Below are positions 8,054-14,893 of a stretch of 17,062 nucleotides of DNA, piece by piece. The notes beneath the pieces are model-generated. The model was not told the origin of the DNA, did not search any database, and saw only the letters and a program-made list of their open reading frames with translations. The stretch covers positions 1-17,062 of the forward strand of contig CAJQND010000325.1 in assembly GCA_905479595.1 (NCBI GenBank), written 5' to 3'. Source of the DNA: an uncultured Hyphomicrobiales bacterium. Its GTDB lineage: Bacteria > Pseudomonadota > Alphaproteobacteria > Rhizobiales > CAJQND01. The position numbers were made by a program, and so were the translations under genes. Each line of letters starts with the position of its first letter. The stretch's first letter is position 1.

Positions 8054-8710
8054 TTAGGCGTTAAGCCCTTTGGCTTTGACTTTAGCAATAAACTCCCGGA
8101 TCAATCCGGCATCTTTTTCGCCAGGTGCTGTTTCTACACCCGACGACACATCCACAATAGCGGGATGCACAACTTCAATGGCTTTGGCCACATTATCTAT
8201 CCCGATACCACCAGACAGCATGAATGGTTCAGCATCGGTATTTGTGCCGAGCAATGACCAGTCAAACTGAACTCCATTGCCCCCTGGAAGAGGGTTTTTG
8301 AACCCTTCAGGCACTTTTGCATCATATAACATCATGGCGGCAATTCCATCATACAATACCGCCTCACGCACATCTTCTTGTTCGCGTACCTTGATCGCCT
8401 TGATCACAGGAATTCCGGTCTTTGTGGTGATTTCCGCAATCCGTTCCGGGCTTTCCGACCCGTGACACTGAAAAAAATCCGGGCGGATAGTGCCAGCAAT
8501 CTCTTCGATCAGTGCGTCATCAGGATCAACGGTCAAAGCAACGATTTTCGCGTTGCCGCGGGCTAAGTCTGCAAGCGGTCGCGCATCTTCGATACTTATA
8601 TTGCGCGGACTTGGCCCATAAAACACAAGCCCGACGAAATCGGCCTGTGCTTCAAGGGCGGCGACAAGCGTCTCAACGCTGGAGAGTCCACAAATTTTTA
8701 CCTTAACCAC
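8054..8710 (-). CDS. trpF: Phosphoribosylanthranilate isomerase
   Basis: TrpF catalyses the Amadori rearrangement of N-(5'-phosphoribosyl)anthranilate in tryptophan synthesis. The 218-residue product is a complete barrel. The catalytic pair is seen as Cys7 in KICGL and Asp130 in LYDAK. LSGGIG at 165-170 and DVSSGVE at 187-193 form the phosphate-binding end. The open frame runs 17 codons further upstream into pyrF, but GTG at 8710, with GGAG spaced 7 nt, gives MVKVKICG, the normal family start. With this start the gene overlaps the pyrF stop by 8 bp. That suggests trpF translation is coupled to pyrF. Confidence 0.96.
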   Translation of the reverse strand: MVKVKICGLSSVETLVAALEAQADFVGLVFYGPSPRNISIEDARPLADLARGNAKIVALTVDPDDALIEEIAGTIRPDFFQCHGSESPERIAEITTKTGIPVIKAIKVREQEDVREAVLYDGIAAMMLYDAKVPEGFKNPLPGGNGVQFDWSLLGTNTDAEPFMLSGGIGIDNVAKAIEVVHPAIVDVSSGVETAPGEKDAGLIREFIAKVKAKGLNA

Positions 8711-9416
8711 GTGCCGTCTCCACATCCCTAGTGATGGCATGCGCCGCTGCAGCCGGGTCATCTGCGCCAGTAATTGCCCGGCCGATCACCAAAATATCCG
8801 CACCCGCCTGAATGGCTGAACCTGGCGTGGCAATTCGTTTTTGATCCCCGGCGTCAGTTCCTGCAGGCCGTATTCCCGGCACGATTGTAAGAAATTGCGA
8901 TGAGGTTGCGTGTTTGATCCCGGCCACATCATGGGGGCTGCACACCACACCGTCGAGCCCGGCCGTCTGGGCCAAATGGGCCAGTGCGCGGGCATGGTCA
9001 GCTGTATCTTTGTCAGCGGTAAAGCCCGCCTCGACGATATCAGCATCACTTAGGCTGGTCAGAATGGTCACCCCAATCAGCTTGGCGCGGCCATCTACAG
9101 CGTCTGCTGCCGCGCGCATCATTGCGCTGCCGCCACTGCAATGTACGTTGACGATTGCAGGTACCGGATCAAGCAGCATCAAGGCGCGCAACCCGCCAGC
9201 AACCGTGTTGGGAATATCGTGCAGTTTCAAATCAAGAAAGATAGGCACCCCTTCGCGCGCAATCGCCTGATAGCCACTACGTCCATGAGCGTAGAAGAAT
9301 TCCAGGCCAATTTTGACACCACCCACATGGCCTTTCAAAGCCCGCGTCCAGTTAACCGCCTGATCCACACTGGTTGTATCGAGTGCGCAAAAGACTGGGT
9401 TTTCAAAAACGTGCAT
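8703..9416 (-). CDS. pyrF: Orotidine 5'-phosphate decarboxylase
   Basis: PyrF decarboxylates OMP to UMP, the last step of de novo pyrimidine synthesis. The 237-residue product is of usual bacterial length. The signature DLKLHDIPNTV at 62-72 supplies the catalytic Asp62-Lys64-Asp67 set. VKIGLEFF at 34-41, VNVHCSGG near 109-116, VCSPHD near 156 and TIVPGIRPAG near 172 are further family blocks, and the C-terminal VIGRAITGADDP binds phosphate. The ATG at 9416 lies about 9 nt after CTGGAG. It is 72 nt downstream of an uncharacterised gene and overlaps trpF by 8 bp. Pyrimidine and tryptophan synthesis both draw on PRPP, so joint expression is sensible, but this link is inference. Confidence 0.96.
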   Translation of the reverse strand: MHVFENPVFCALDTTSVDQAVNWTRALKGHVGGVKIGLEFFYAHGRSGYQAIAREGVPIFLDLKLHDIPNTVAGGLRALMLLDPVPAIVNVHCSGGSAMMRAAADAVDGRAKLIGVTILTSLSDADIVEAGFTADKDTADHARALAHLAQTAGLDGVVCSPHDVAGIKHATSSQFLTIVPGIRPAGTDAGDQKRIATPGSAIQAGADILVIGRAITGADDPAAAAHAITRDVETARG

Positions 9417-9488
9417 TATGTAGAACTCCAGCGATGAAGGTGAGCGGTTTATATCAGAAGGTGCGTTGGGGAAAAGCCGAAAGTTTGC

Positions 9489-10358
9489 CTAGCCGCATCC
9501 ACAGAATAAAATCTGTTCTGAATTGTCTTTCCGCACGCGCAATACCTGCCAGCCTTCGCCAAAAGCGAATGCGCCATAAAGAACCAACTCAAGCTTGCCA
9601 TCATCTTCCAAATCGATCAGCGAAACGATGGTTTGCGCAACGATCAGGGATGGTTCGGCCTCGTCCTCCATGGAGATTTCTTTATGGATTTCGACAATCT
9701 GTGGTTCGTTCAAGTCGCCGCGCACCAAAAGCACCAGCGAGTACTCGCCTTTTAACGTGTCCCCATTGGACGTATTGAGCGCATTTATGAGGGTCTCTGT
9801 CTTGCCATCTCCATCAATATCGGTTTCGATTACCTGGCGCAGGTGTACTTTGGGGTCTTTCAGCCCTGCCTTGACGAGGTAGTCCATTACCAGCTTGATA
9901 TGGGGTTTGCTCAACCGGCTTAATTCTTTGACGGATTTTGGAAGACGTTTTTTTGTGTCGCCGATGGTGCCTTTCACCGCAATCTGCAACAACCCCAGTT
10001 GCTCCGGTGACAGGGTAAGTTCCTGAATAAAACTCTCTTCACAATCACCCCCCTGTTCAGGGGTTTCAGGCGCGCCAATTGCAACCACCTCGCCGCGGGT
10101 ATCACCAAGGTGCACCAATGCATAGCTTTGTTTGTGCTTCATGAAATCGACAAGCACGTCTGGTTCAGCAATAACATTGCGCAGGGACCCGCCCATCAGA
10201 CAGGCCTCGCCTTCCGGGGTGACACCCAACACAGATACAAAGGATTGTTCTGCAGCCCGGGCGGTCTGGCCAAAGGCGTGCGCCAAGCCAATCGCCAGCG
10301 CCAAGCCAACGGCCAGCGAAAAAATATGCTTGGTGAATGTGTGGTTCCGATGGAACAT
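9489..10358 (-). CDS. Uncharacterised exported protein with two calcium-loop-like (FG-GAP/VCBS-like) motifs
   Basis: I do not recognise this 289-residue protein as a named family. It begins with a Sec-type signal: a charged start, a hydrophobic stretch at about 12-29, then QTARAAE, where cleavage after about Ala35 or Ala36 is plausible. The mature protein has two similar acidic loops, DIDGDGKTE at 180-188 and DLEDDGKLE at 249-257, 69 residues apart. Each sits before a hydrophobic strand, as in the calcium loops of FG-GAP/VCBS-type beta-propeller repeats. The four mature cysteines are Cys53, Cys106, Cys286 and Cys288; the protein ends in FCGCG. A periplasmic or surface location is inferred. 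Its ATG at 10358 follows AGGG at 5 nt, and that site lies in a hairpin. It is 73 nt after lapA and 72 nt before pyrF, in the same direction, so probably in the same operon. Confidence 0.75.
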   Translation of the reverse strand: MFHRNHTFTKHIFSLAVGLALAIGLAHAFGQTARAAEQSFVSVLGVTPEGEACLMGGSLRNVIAEPDVLVDFMKHKQSYALVHLGDTRGEVVAIGAPETPEQGGDCEESFIQELTLSPEQLGLLQIAVKGTIGDTKKRLPKSVKELSRLSKPHIKLVMDYLVKAGLKDPKVHLRQVIETDIDGDGKTETLINALNTSNGDTLKGEYSLVLLVRGDLNEPQIVEIHKEISMEDEAEPSLIVAQTIVSLIDLEDDGKLELVLYGAFAFGEGWQVLRVRKDNSEQILFCGCG

Positions 10359-10363
10359 TTCGG

Positions 10364-10386
10364 CCCTGAATGTCAGTTGTTCAGGG
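10364..10386 (-). promoter_or_regulatory. Hairpin enclosing the ribosome binding site of the exported-protein gene
   Basis: A perfect 7-bp inverted repeat, CCCTGAA at 10364-10370 and TTCAGGG at 10380-10386, has a 9-base loop. In the minus-strand mRNA the 3' arm contains the only Shine-Dalgarno-like AGGG, ending 5 nt before the ATG at 10358. Folding would hide the ribosome site. It could instead be a protein-binding palindrome or chance. No T-run follows, so it is not an intrinsic terminator. Confidence 0.4.
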
Positions 10387-10431
10387 TGCGTTTATATCAT
10401 GCCAATGACCGGTAAGTGAAATAATCTGGCA

Positions 10432-10764
10432 CTAATTTGGGGCAACCAAATCGGTCCCGCTATGCTCCTGGTCGCGTCGCAACGCTGAAACCTCAGTGCG
10501 GATCTGGTTCATTTCATAGCGGGCATCACGTGCCGCGCGCCGCCATTTTGACTGGTTAAGCCAGGCACCGATCCCACCAAAAACAACACCGAGAAGTAGT
10601 GCCGCAAAGAGCAGCACAAACAATGGAATATCAATGGCTAAAATCGGATCGGTTTGGCTCATCGGATCGAGCGAGAAGGTAACATTTTGCTTGTTAGCCA
10701 GCGCAACAACAATAAAGATGATCGCCACAGGCAGCCAAATCAGCCAGGATAAAATTTTTCTCAC
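10432..10764 (-). CDS. lapA: LapA/DUF1049 family inner-membrane protein
   Basis: This 110-residue protein has the LapA domain layout: a hydrophobic helix at about 5-23, a short polar loop containing NKQNVTFSLDP, a second helix at about 45-68 ending in a glycine-rich GVVFGGIGAWL, and then a basic, probably helical cytosolic tail (KWRRAARDARYEMNQIRTEVSALRRD). In E. coli LapA acts with LapB (YciM) in control of LPS synthesis through LpxC turnover; whether this holds here is unknown. The start is GTG at 10764, after AAGGA and AGG in the leader. It follows ihfB by 61 nt, an arrangement common in Alphaproteobacteria. The family call is good, the cellular role less certain. Confidence 0.85.
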   Translation of the reverse strand: MRKILSWLIWLPVAIIFIVVALANKQNVTFSLDPMSQTDPILAIDIPLFVLLFAALLLGVVFGGIGAWLNQSKWRRAARDARYEMNQIRTEVSALRRDQEHSGTDLVAPN

Positions 10765-10825
10765 AGCCTATCTTTTCCTTCCAGCCCGCACTGTACGGAC
10801 CTTGCTTTAGGTCAAAGTCCTGAAC

Positions 10826-11128
10826 CTAATCACCGTCTGAACCTGAAGACCCCGCATTTAGCCGTTCGCGCAGCTCTTTGCCCGTTTTAAAAAAGGGTAC
10901 CCGTTTGGCGTCCACGCTTACAGATTCACCAGTGCGAGGGTTGCGCCCAATGCGCGCCTGGCGTTCTTTTACTGAAAATGCCCCAAATCCACGCAACTCG
11001 ACCCGGTCACCCCGGGATAGTGCTGCGCCGATTTCACCAAATACCGTATTGATTATGCGTTCCACGTCGCGCTGAAATAAATGTGGATTTTCCTGCGCAA
11101 TACGTTGAATCAACTCTGACTTTATCAT
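10826..11128 (-). CDS. ihfB: Integration host factor subunit beta
   Basis: IHF-beta pairs with IHF-alpha to bind specific sites and bend DNA sharply, affecting recombination, replication and transcription. The 100-residue product is a full-length HU/IHF-fold protein. It begins MIKSELIQRIAQ, has RGFGAFSVKERQARIGRNPRTGE at 46-68 with the DNA-intercalating proline at Pro64, and ends in a short polar extension GSSGSDGD beyond the usual core. The beta rather than alpha or HU assignment rests on MIKSELI, the NPHL segment, and the position after rpsA/sppA, which matches the cmk-rpsA-ihfB order known in Proteobacteria. The ATG at 11128 follows GGCAGG closely. The 93-nt gap to sppA holds a degenerate tandem repeat. 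Confidence 0.95.
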   Translation of the reverse strand: MIKSELIQRIAQENPHLFQRDVERIINTVFGEIGAALSRGDRVELRGFGAFSVKERQARIGRNPRTGESVSVDAKRVPFFKTGKELRERLNAGSSGSDGD

Positions 11129-11147
11129 CCTGCCATTTCCCCATTAT

Positions 11148-11209
11148 GCCTCTATCGGGCTTTGTCGTTGCCTCTGCCGGGCTTTGTTTCCGCTCTTGTG
11201 GCCTTTGTT
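11148..11209. repeat. Degenerate 22-bp tandem repeat between sppA and ihfB
   Basis: Two adjacent 22-base units, starting with GCCTCT at 11148 and 11170, share the pattern GCCTCTnnCGGGCTTTGT. A shorter, more diverged third unit runs over 11192-11209 and ends in GGCCTTTGTT. The repeat lies upstream of the ihfB start, in its leader if sppA and ihfB are cotranscribed. No function is evident. Confidence 0.6.
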
Positions 11210-11221
11210 AAGGCGGCGGTT

Positions 11222-12196
11222 CTATTCCTTAGGCTGCCAAACCGAGACCAGCCCGTCAAGTCTAAGTCTTTCAGGTGCAAGCCTTTTTTCTGCTTGCGCT
11301 AATATGCCGTTAAAAAATGCCCCACCAAAAATTTCACCCAACCAGGATGCCGAAAGGCTCAACAGCGATAATTCGTCTACCCGTTGTGGCTTCCAATCCA
11401 CGACCTTGAGCGACTTTGGCAGCTTTTTTTCTTTTTTGAGCCATGCCACCGCTTCAGTTTCCCCGCCGATGGCATCAATCAGTTTTGCCTTCAATGCCTG
11501 ACGACCGGTGTAGATTCGACCATCGCCCAGTATACGTGTTTGGGAGGCGTCGAGTTTTCGCCGCTCTGAGACGAGGCCAAGAAACCATTTATGGGAATCA
11601 TCGATAACATCGCGCAACACAGCTATGGCTTCAGGTGACGTATCCATAAACGGGTTGGGTGTCGCTTTGAGCGGGTCAGATTTGATCTCTTTATATTCAA
11701 CGCCAATGTTCTCCAGAAGCTTTTTGGCGTTTGGCCATTGCATGATGACGCCAATTGAGCCTGTCAACGTGTTGCCACGTGACACGATGTAATCACCCGC
11801 GATGGCAGTGATATATCCGCCAGACGTGGCTTGAGAACCAAGCACAGTCACAACTGGTTTTTCAGCGGCGAGTTTGCGCAAGTGCTCATATACAGCTTCT
11901 GAACCTGCGGTCGTGCCGCCAGGTGAGTTGATATGCACCAACACTGCGCGCACCTGCTTGTTCTTTGCCAATTTGGAGAACATGGCCAACTGTTCGCGCG
12001 GACCGGTGATCAGACCGTCAACCCGCACCCGGGCAATATGGTCGCCCATTATGCCCAAACCATTACCGCCGGAGAGCCCTGCCAGGCCAGTAACAATGAC
12101 CGCGGCAACTACCGCTGCAATTGCAATTGCACGCCACATCATGGTGGAGCGTTTGATGCGGCGGCGGTCAGCGACGATGTCTGCATTAATTGTCAT
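11222..12196 (-). CDS. sppA: Signal peptide peptidase SppA (short type), membrane-anchored serine protease
   Basis: SppA degrades signal peptides left in the membrane after protein export. The 324-residue product is the short, single-domain S49-family form. A cytosolic basic N-terminus (RRRIKR) is followed by one membrane helix at about 21-43, leaving the catalytic domain outside the cytosol. HINSPGGT at 88-95 forms the substrate/oxyanion region. The nucleophile is Ser125 in SQATSGGY. The general base is probably Lys177 in KSDPLK, 52 residues after the serine, the same spacing I recall for Bacillus SppA Ser147/Lys199. TGSIGV at 145-150 is also a family block. The ATG at 12196 has no clear ribosome binding site. 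The gene begins 28 nt after the rpsA terminator. Confidence 0.93.
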   Translation of the reverse strand: MTINADIVADRRRIKRSTMMWRAIAIAAVVAAVIVTGLAGLSGGNGLGIMGDHIARVRVDGLITGPREQLAMFSKLAKNKQVRAVLVHINSPGGTTAGSEAVYEHLRKLAAEKPVVTVLGSQATSGGYITAIAGDYIVSRGNTLTGSIGVIMQWPNAKKLLENIGVEYKEIKSDPLKATPNPFMDTSPEAIAVLRDVIDDSHKWFLGLVSERRKLDASQTRILGDGRIYTGRQALKAKLIDAIGGETEAVAWLKKEKKLPKSLKVVDWKPQRVDELSLLSLSASWLGEIFGGAFFNGILAQAEKRLAPERLRLDGLVSVWQPKE

Positions 12197-12224
12197 GTGT
12201 GAGTTCTACCATTGCGTGAGCATT

Positions 12225-12262
12225 AAAAAAACCCGGCTAGCGCAATTTTGCCAGCCGGGTTT
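12225..12262 (-). terminator. Intrinsic terminator after rpsA (probably bidirectional)
   Basis: A perfect 10-bp stem is formed by 12229-12238 (AAACCCGGCT) and 12253-12262 (AGCCGGGTTT), with a 14-base loop that can pair further. In the minus-strand direction the stem runs into seven T (12231-12225). It starts about 33 nt past the rpsA stop. The plus strand also has a T-rich tail (TTTCATTTTTT), so it could stop transcription both ways. Confidence 0.9.
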
Positions 12263-12295
12263 CATTTTTTGTATCAAACTTGTGGGTCAGCGCAA

Positions 12296-14029
12296 TTACT
12301 TGTCGCTGTCTTCCTCAGTTTCGTCTTCGTCGCCTTTAGCCTGGGCCATTGCGGCACCAAGAATGTCACCAAGTGACGCACCGGAATCCGATGAACCATA
12401 TTGTGCGACGGCGGCTTTCTCGTCAGCGATTTCCAGCGCCTTGACCGAGAGACCGATTTTGCGGGCCTTTGTGTCGAACTGGGTGACGCGGGCGTCAACC
12501 TTATCGCCAACAGCGAAACGCTCAGGGCGCTGCTCGGAACGGTCACGTGACAGATCAGAACGGCGGATGAAGGCAGTCATGTCGGAATCGGAAACCTTCA
12601 CTTCGATACCGTTGTCCTGAACCTGCAATACTTCACAGGTAACAGTTGCACCCTTGCGTACGCCTTCGACCTTGGTCATCGGATCGCCGCCAAGCTGCTT
12701 GATGCCGAGCGAGATGCGCTCCTTTTCAGTGTCCACATCCAGAACGATGGCTTTCACCATGTCGCCCTTTTTGAAGTCCTGAATGGCTTCTTCGCCAGAA
12801 CGGTTCCAGTCGAGGTCCGACAGGTGGACCATACCATCCACATCGCCATCGAGGCCGATAAACAGGCCAAACTCGGTGATGTTTTTGATTTCGCCTTCGA
12901 CTTGGGTTTCTTTCGGGAACTTGTCGGCGAAAGTCAGCCATGGATTGTCAGTGGTCTGTTTGAGACCAAGCGAAATACGACGCTTCTGTGGGTCCACTTC
13001 CAGCACCACCACTTGCACTTCTTCAGAAGTGGAAACGATCTTGCCTGGGTGAACATTCTTTTTGGTCCAGCTCATTTCAGATACGTGGACGAGGCCTTCA
13101 ATGCCGTCTTCCAGTTCGATGAATGCGCCATAATCAGTGATATTGGTAACCGTGCCCTTGACCAGCATTTCCAGCGGGTACTTGGCTTCAACGCCTTCCC
13201 AGGGATCGCTTTCCAGCTGTTTCATGCCAAGCGAGATGCGCTGGGTTTCAGGATTGATCTTGATGATCTGCACCTTCACGGTCTGGCCAATGGCCAAAAC
13301 GTCAGTCGGGTGGTTGACCCGTTTCCAGGCAATGTCGGTAACGTGGAGCAGGCCATCAATGCCGCCCAGGTCAACGAATGCGCCGTAATCGGTGAGGTTT
13401 TTGACCACCCCTTCAACAACCTGGCCTTCGGCAAGGTTCTGGACCAGTTCTGCACGCTGTTCTGAGCGGGTTTCTTCCAGAATAGCGCGGCGCGATACAA
13501 CGATGTTGCCGCGGCGTTTGTCCATTTTCAGGATCTGGAAAGGCTGTGGAATGTTCATCAGCGGGCCGACGTCGCGGATAGGGCGCACATCAACCTGGCT
13601 GCCTGGCAGGAACGCAACCGCGCCGCCAAGATCAACTGTGAAGCCGCCTTTAACCCGGCCAAAGATGTGGCCTTCTACGCGCTCATTGTCGTCAAACTGC
13701 TTTTCAAGACGGATCCAGGCTTCTTCGCGCTTGGCTTTTTCGCGAGACAGCATTGCCTCGCCCATCGCATTTTCGATGCGCTCGAGATAAACCTCAACAG
13801 TATCGCCAACTGTCAGGTCAGCAGGTTGTCCCGGTGTGCTGAATTCTTTCAGCGGCACGCGGCCTTCAGTTTTCAGACCAACATCGATGATCGCCAGGTC
13901 ATTTTCAATGGCAACTACAGTGCCTTTGATAACGCTGCCTTCACCAAGATCGCCGCCGCCAAAGGATTCATCGAGCATAGCCGCGAAATCTTCGCGGGTT
14001 GGGTTAAGGGTTTCGGTTGCTACAGACAT
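12296..14029 (-). CDS. rpsA: 30S ribosomal protein S1
   Basis: S1 binds mRNA at the small subunit and helps start translation of messages with weak or structured leaders. The 577-residue product has six S1 RNA-binding repeats, at roughly 31-98, 115-181, 202-270, 287-357, 374-444 and 459-530. The middle repeats carry the classic NLTDYGAFVDLGGIDGLLHV, NITDYGAFIEL and NITEFGLFIGL cores, and each ends in RISLG-type sequence. An acidic tail (GDEDETEEDSD) closes the protein. The ATG at 14029 follows GAGG by 6 nt. A strong terminator follows the gene. Upstream lies a 231-nt leader after cmk. S1 is autoregulated at its own leader in E. coli; similar control here is possible but unproved. Confidence 0.98.
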   Translation of the reverse strand: MSVATETLNPTREDFAAMLDESFGGGDLGEGSVIKGTVVAIENDLAIIDVGLKTEGRVPLKEFSTPGQPADLTVGDTVEVYLERIENAMGEAMLSREKAKREEAWIRLEKQFDDNERVEGHIFGRVKGGFTVDLGGAVAFLPGSQVDVRPIRDVGPLMNIPQPFQILKMDKRRGNIVVSRRAILEETRSEQRAELVQNLAEGQVVEGVVKNLTDYGAFVDLGGIDGLLHVTDIAWKRVNHPTDVLAIGQTVKVQIIKINPETQRISLGMKQLESDPWEGVEAKYPLEMLVKGTVTNITDYGAFIELEDGIEGLVHVSEMSWTKKNVHPGKIVSTSEEVQVVVLEVDPQKRRISLGLKQTTDNPWLTFADKFPKETQVEGEIKNITEFGLFIGLDGDVDGMVHLSDLDWNRSGEEAIQDFKKGDMVKAIVLDVDTEKERISLGIKQLGGDPMTKVEGVRKGATVTCEVLQVQDNGIEVKVSDSDMTAFIRRSDLSRDRSEQRPERFAVGDKVDARVTQFDTKARKIGLSVKALEIADEKAAVAQYGSSDSGASLGDILGAAMAQAKGDEDETEEDSDK

Positions 14030-14126
14030 TCAGTCCTCGTGTTAATCGTCATACAAACAGATGTCGGCCCGCAGCATTCCGCAGGCACCTAACAGCACAT
14101 CATTTTTAGTTATTGTGCAAAATGGC

Positions 14127-14147
14127 GTTCGCTCTTGCCGGGCGAAC
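14127..14147 (-). promoter_or_regulatory. Hairpin in the cmk-rpsA spacer (rpsA leader)
   Basis: A perfect 6-bp inverted repeat, GTTCGC at 14127-14132 and GCGAAC at 14142-14147, has a 9-base loop and lies about 100 nt before the rpsA start. No T-run follows in the minus direction, so it is not a standard terminator. It could be leader structure used in rpsA control. The rest of the 14030-14260 spacer holds no ORF that I believe. Confidence 0.35.
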
Positions 14148-14198
14148 CAACTTCATATCCGGCTACCGTTTAACCCTGGCATTGTTGCCTCAGGGCTC

Positions 14199-14228
14199 AT
14201 TATTGGCCGGGTTTGTGTTTCGCAACAA
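14199..14228 (-). promoter_or_regulatory. Possible promoter for rpsA
   Basis: On the minus strand TTGTTG (14228-14223) and AATAAT (14204-14199) are 18 nt apart, about 170 nt before the rpsA start. The -10 matches five of six sigma-70 consensus bases, the -35 only three or four. A separate promoter is reasonable given the long spacer after cmk, but this exact site is a guess. Confidence 0.25.
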
Positions 14229-14260
14229 TCCCCGGGCTATCCTCATGATGGCGCGGTCCG

Positions 14261-14893
14261 TTACGTCTTTTTGTTCAATGCGGCATCGATTATAGCGATA
14301 GCGCATTCGAACGCGGTTTCTATACTCAAATCTGACGTATCAAGCAAGTGGGCGTCTTCAGCTGGTTTCAGGGGCGACGCCTTTCGGTTGGCATCTTGTG
14401 CGTCGCGCTTAACCAGATCTGCGTGAACCTGATCAAATGAGATGTCTTCGCCGCGCGCCAAAAGTTCCGCATGTCGCCGGTTGGCGCGCACTTGACTGGA
14501 CGCAGATACATAGAGTTTCACATCCGCATCCGGGCACACCACCGTTCCAATGTCGCGACCATCAAGCACAGCCCCAGGTGGGGCTAGGGCAAAATCGCGC
14601 TGGGCGTCTAGAATAGCGGCGCGCACCGTCGGGAAAGCCGCCACGATAGATGCAGCAGCACCTGCTTCGGCGGTGCGCAAGTCGGCATCGTCATATTCGG
14701 ATGGATCGAGGGTAAGGGCAGCGTGTGTTGCCAGTTGCACATCATCGGGTTTGCCGCCTGCGCGCAACACGCCAACAGCAACCATGCGATACATTGATCC
14801 CGTATCCAGGTAGTTTAATCCGTAATGACGGGCCACGGCGCGGGCCAGCGTGCCCTTTCCAGATGCCGCTGGTCCATCCATGGCGATAATCAT
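14261..14893 (-). CDS. cmk: Cytidylate kinase (CMP/dCMP kinase)
   Basis: Cmk phosphorylates CMP and dCMP with ATP, recycling nucleotides from RNA turnover and feeding dCTP synthesis. The 210-residue product has the P-loop GPAASGKGT at 7-15, the CMP-contact segment LDTGSMYR at 29-36, DGRDIGT at 111-117, and a lid with RRHAELLARGE near 139-149. RDAQDANRKASPL at 163-175 carries the conserved arginine and aspartate residues of the family. Its ATG at 14893 overlaps the aroA stop in an ATGA arrangement (4 bp), so the two are almost certainly cotranscribed and coupled. The aroA-cmk-rpsA order is common in Proteobacteria. Confidence 0.96.
   Translation of the reverse strand: MIIAMDGPAASGKGTLARAVARHYGLNYLDTGSMYRMVAVGVLRAGGKPDDVQLATHAALTLDPSEYDDADLRTAEAGAAASIVAAFPTVRAAILDAQRDFALAPPGAVLDGRDIGTVVCPDADVKLYVSASSQVRANRRHAELLARGEDISFDQVHADLVKRDAQDANRKASPLKPAEDAHLLDTSDLSIETAFECAIAIIDAALNKKT

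Noticed and set aside
8023..8088. 22-residue N-terminal extension of trpB from ATG 8088
   Set aside because: It overlaps trpF by 35 bp and is not like usual TrpB N-termini; GTG 8022 fits better, though the extension is not excluded.
8711..8761. 17-codon upstream extension of trpF
   Set aside because: It runs into pyrF. The GTG at 8710 with GGAG at 7 nt gives the normal MVKVKICG start.
12824..13465. 213-codon plus-strand ORF inside rpsA
   Set aside because: It is antisense to the S1 repeats and repeats itself only because the real gene does; no independent evidence.
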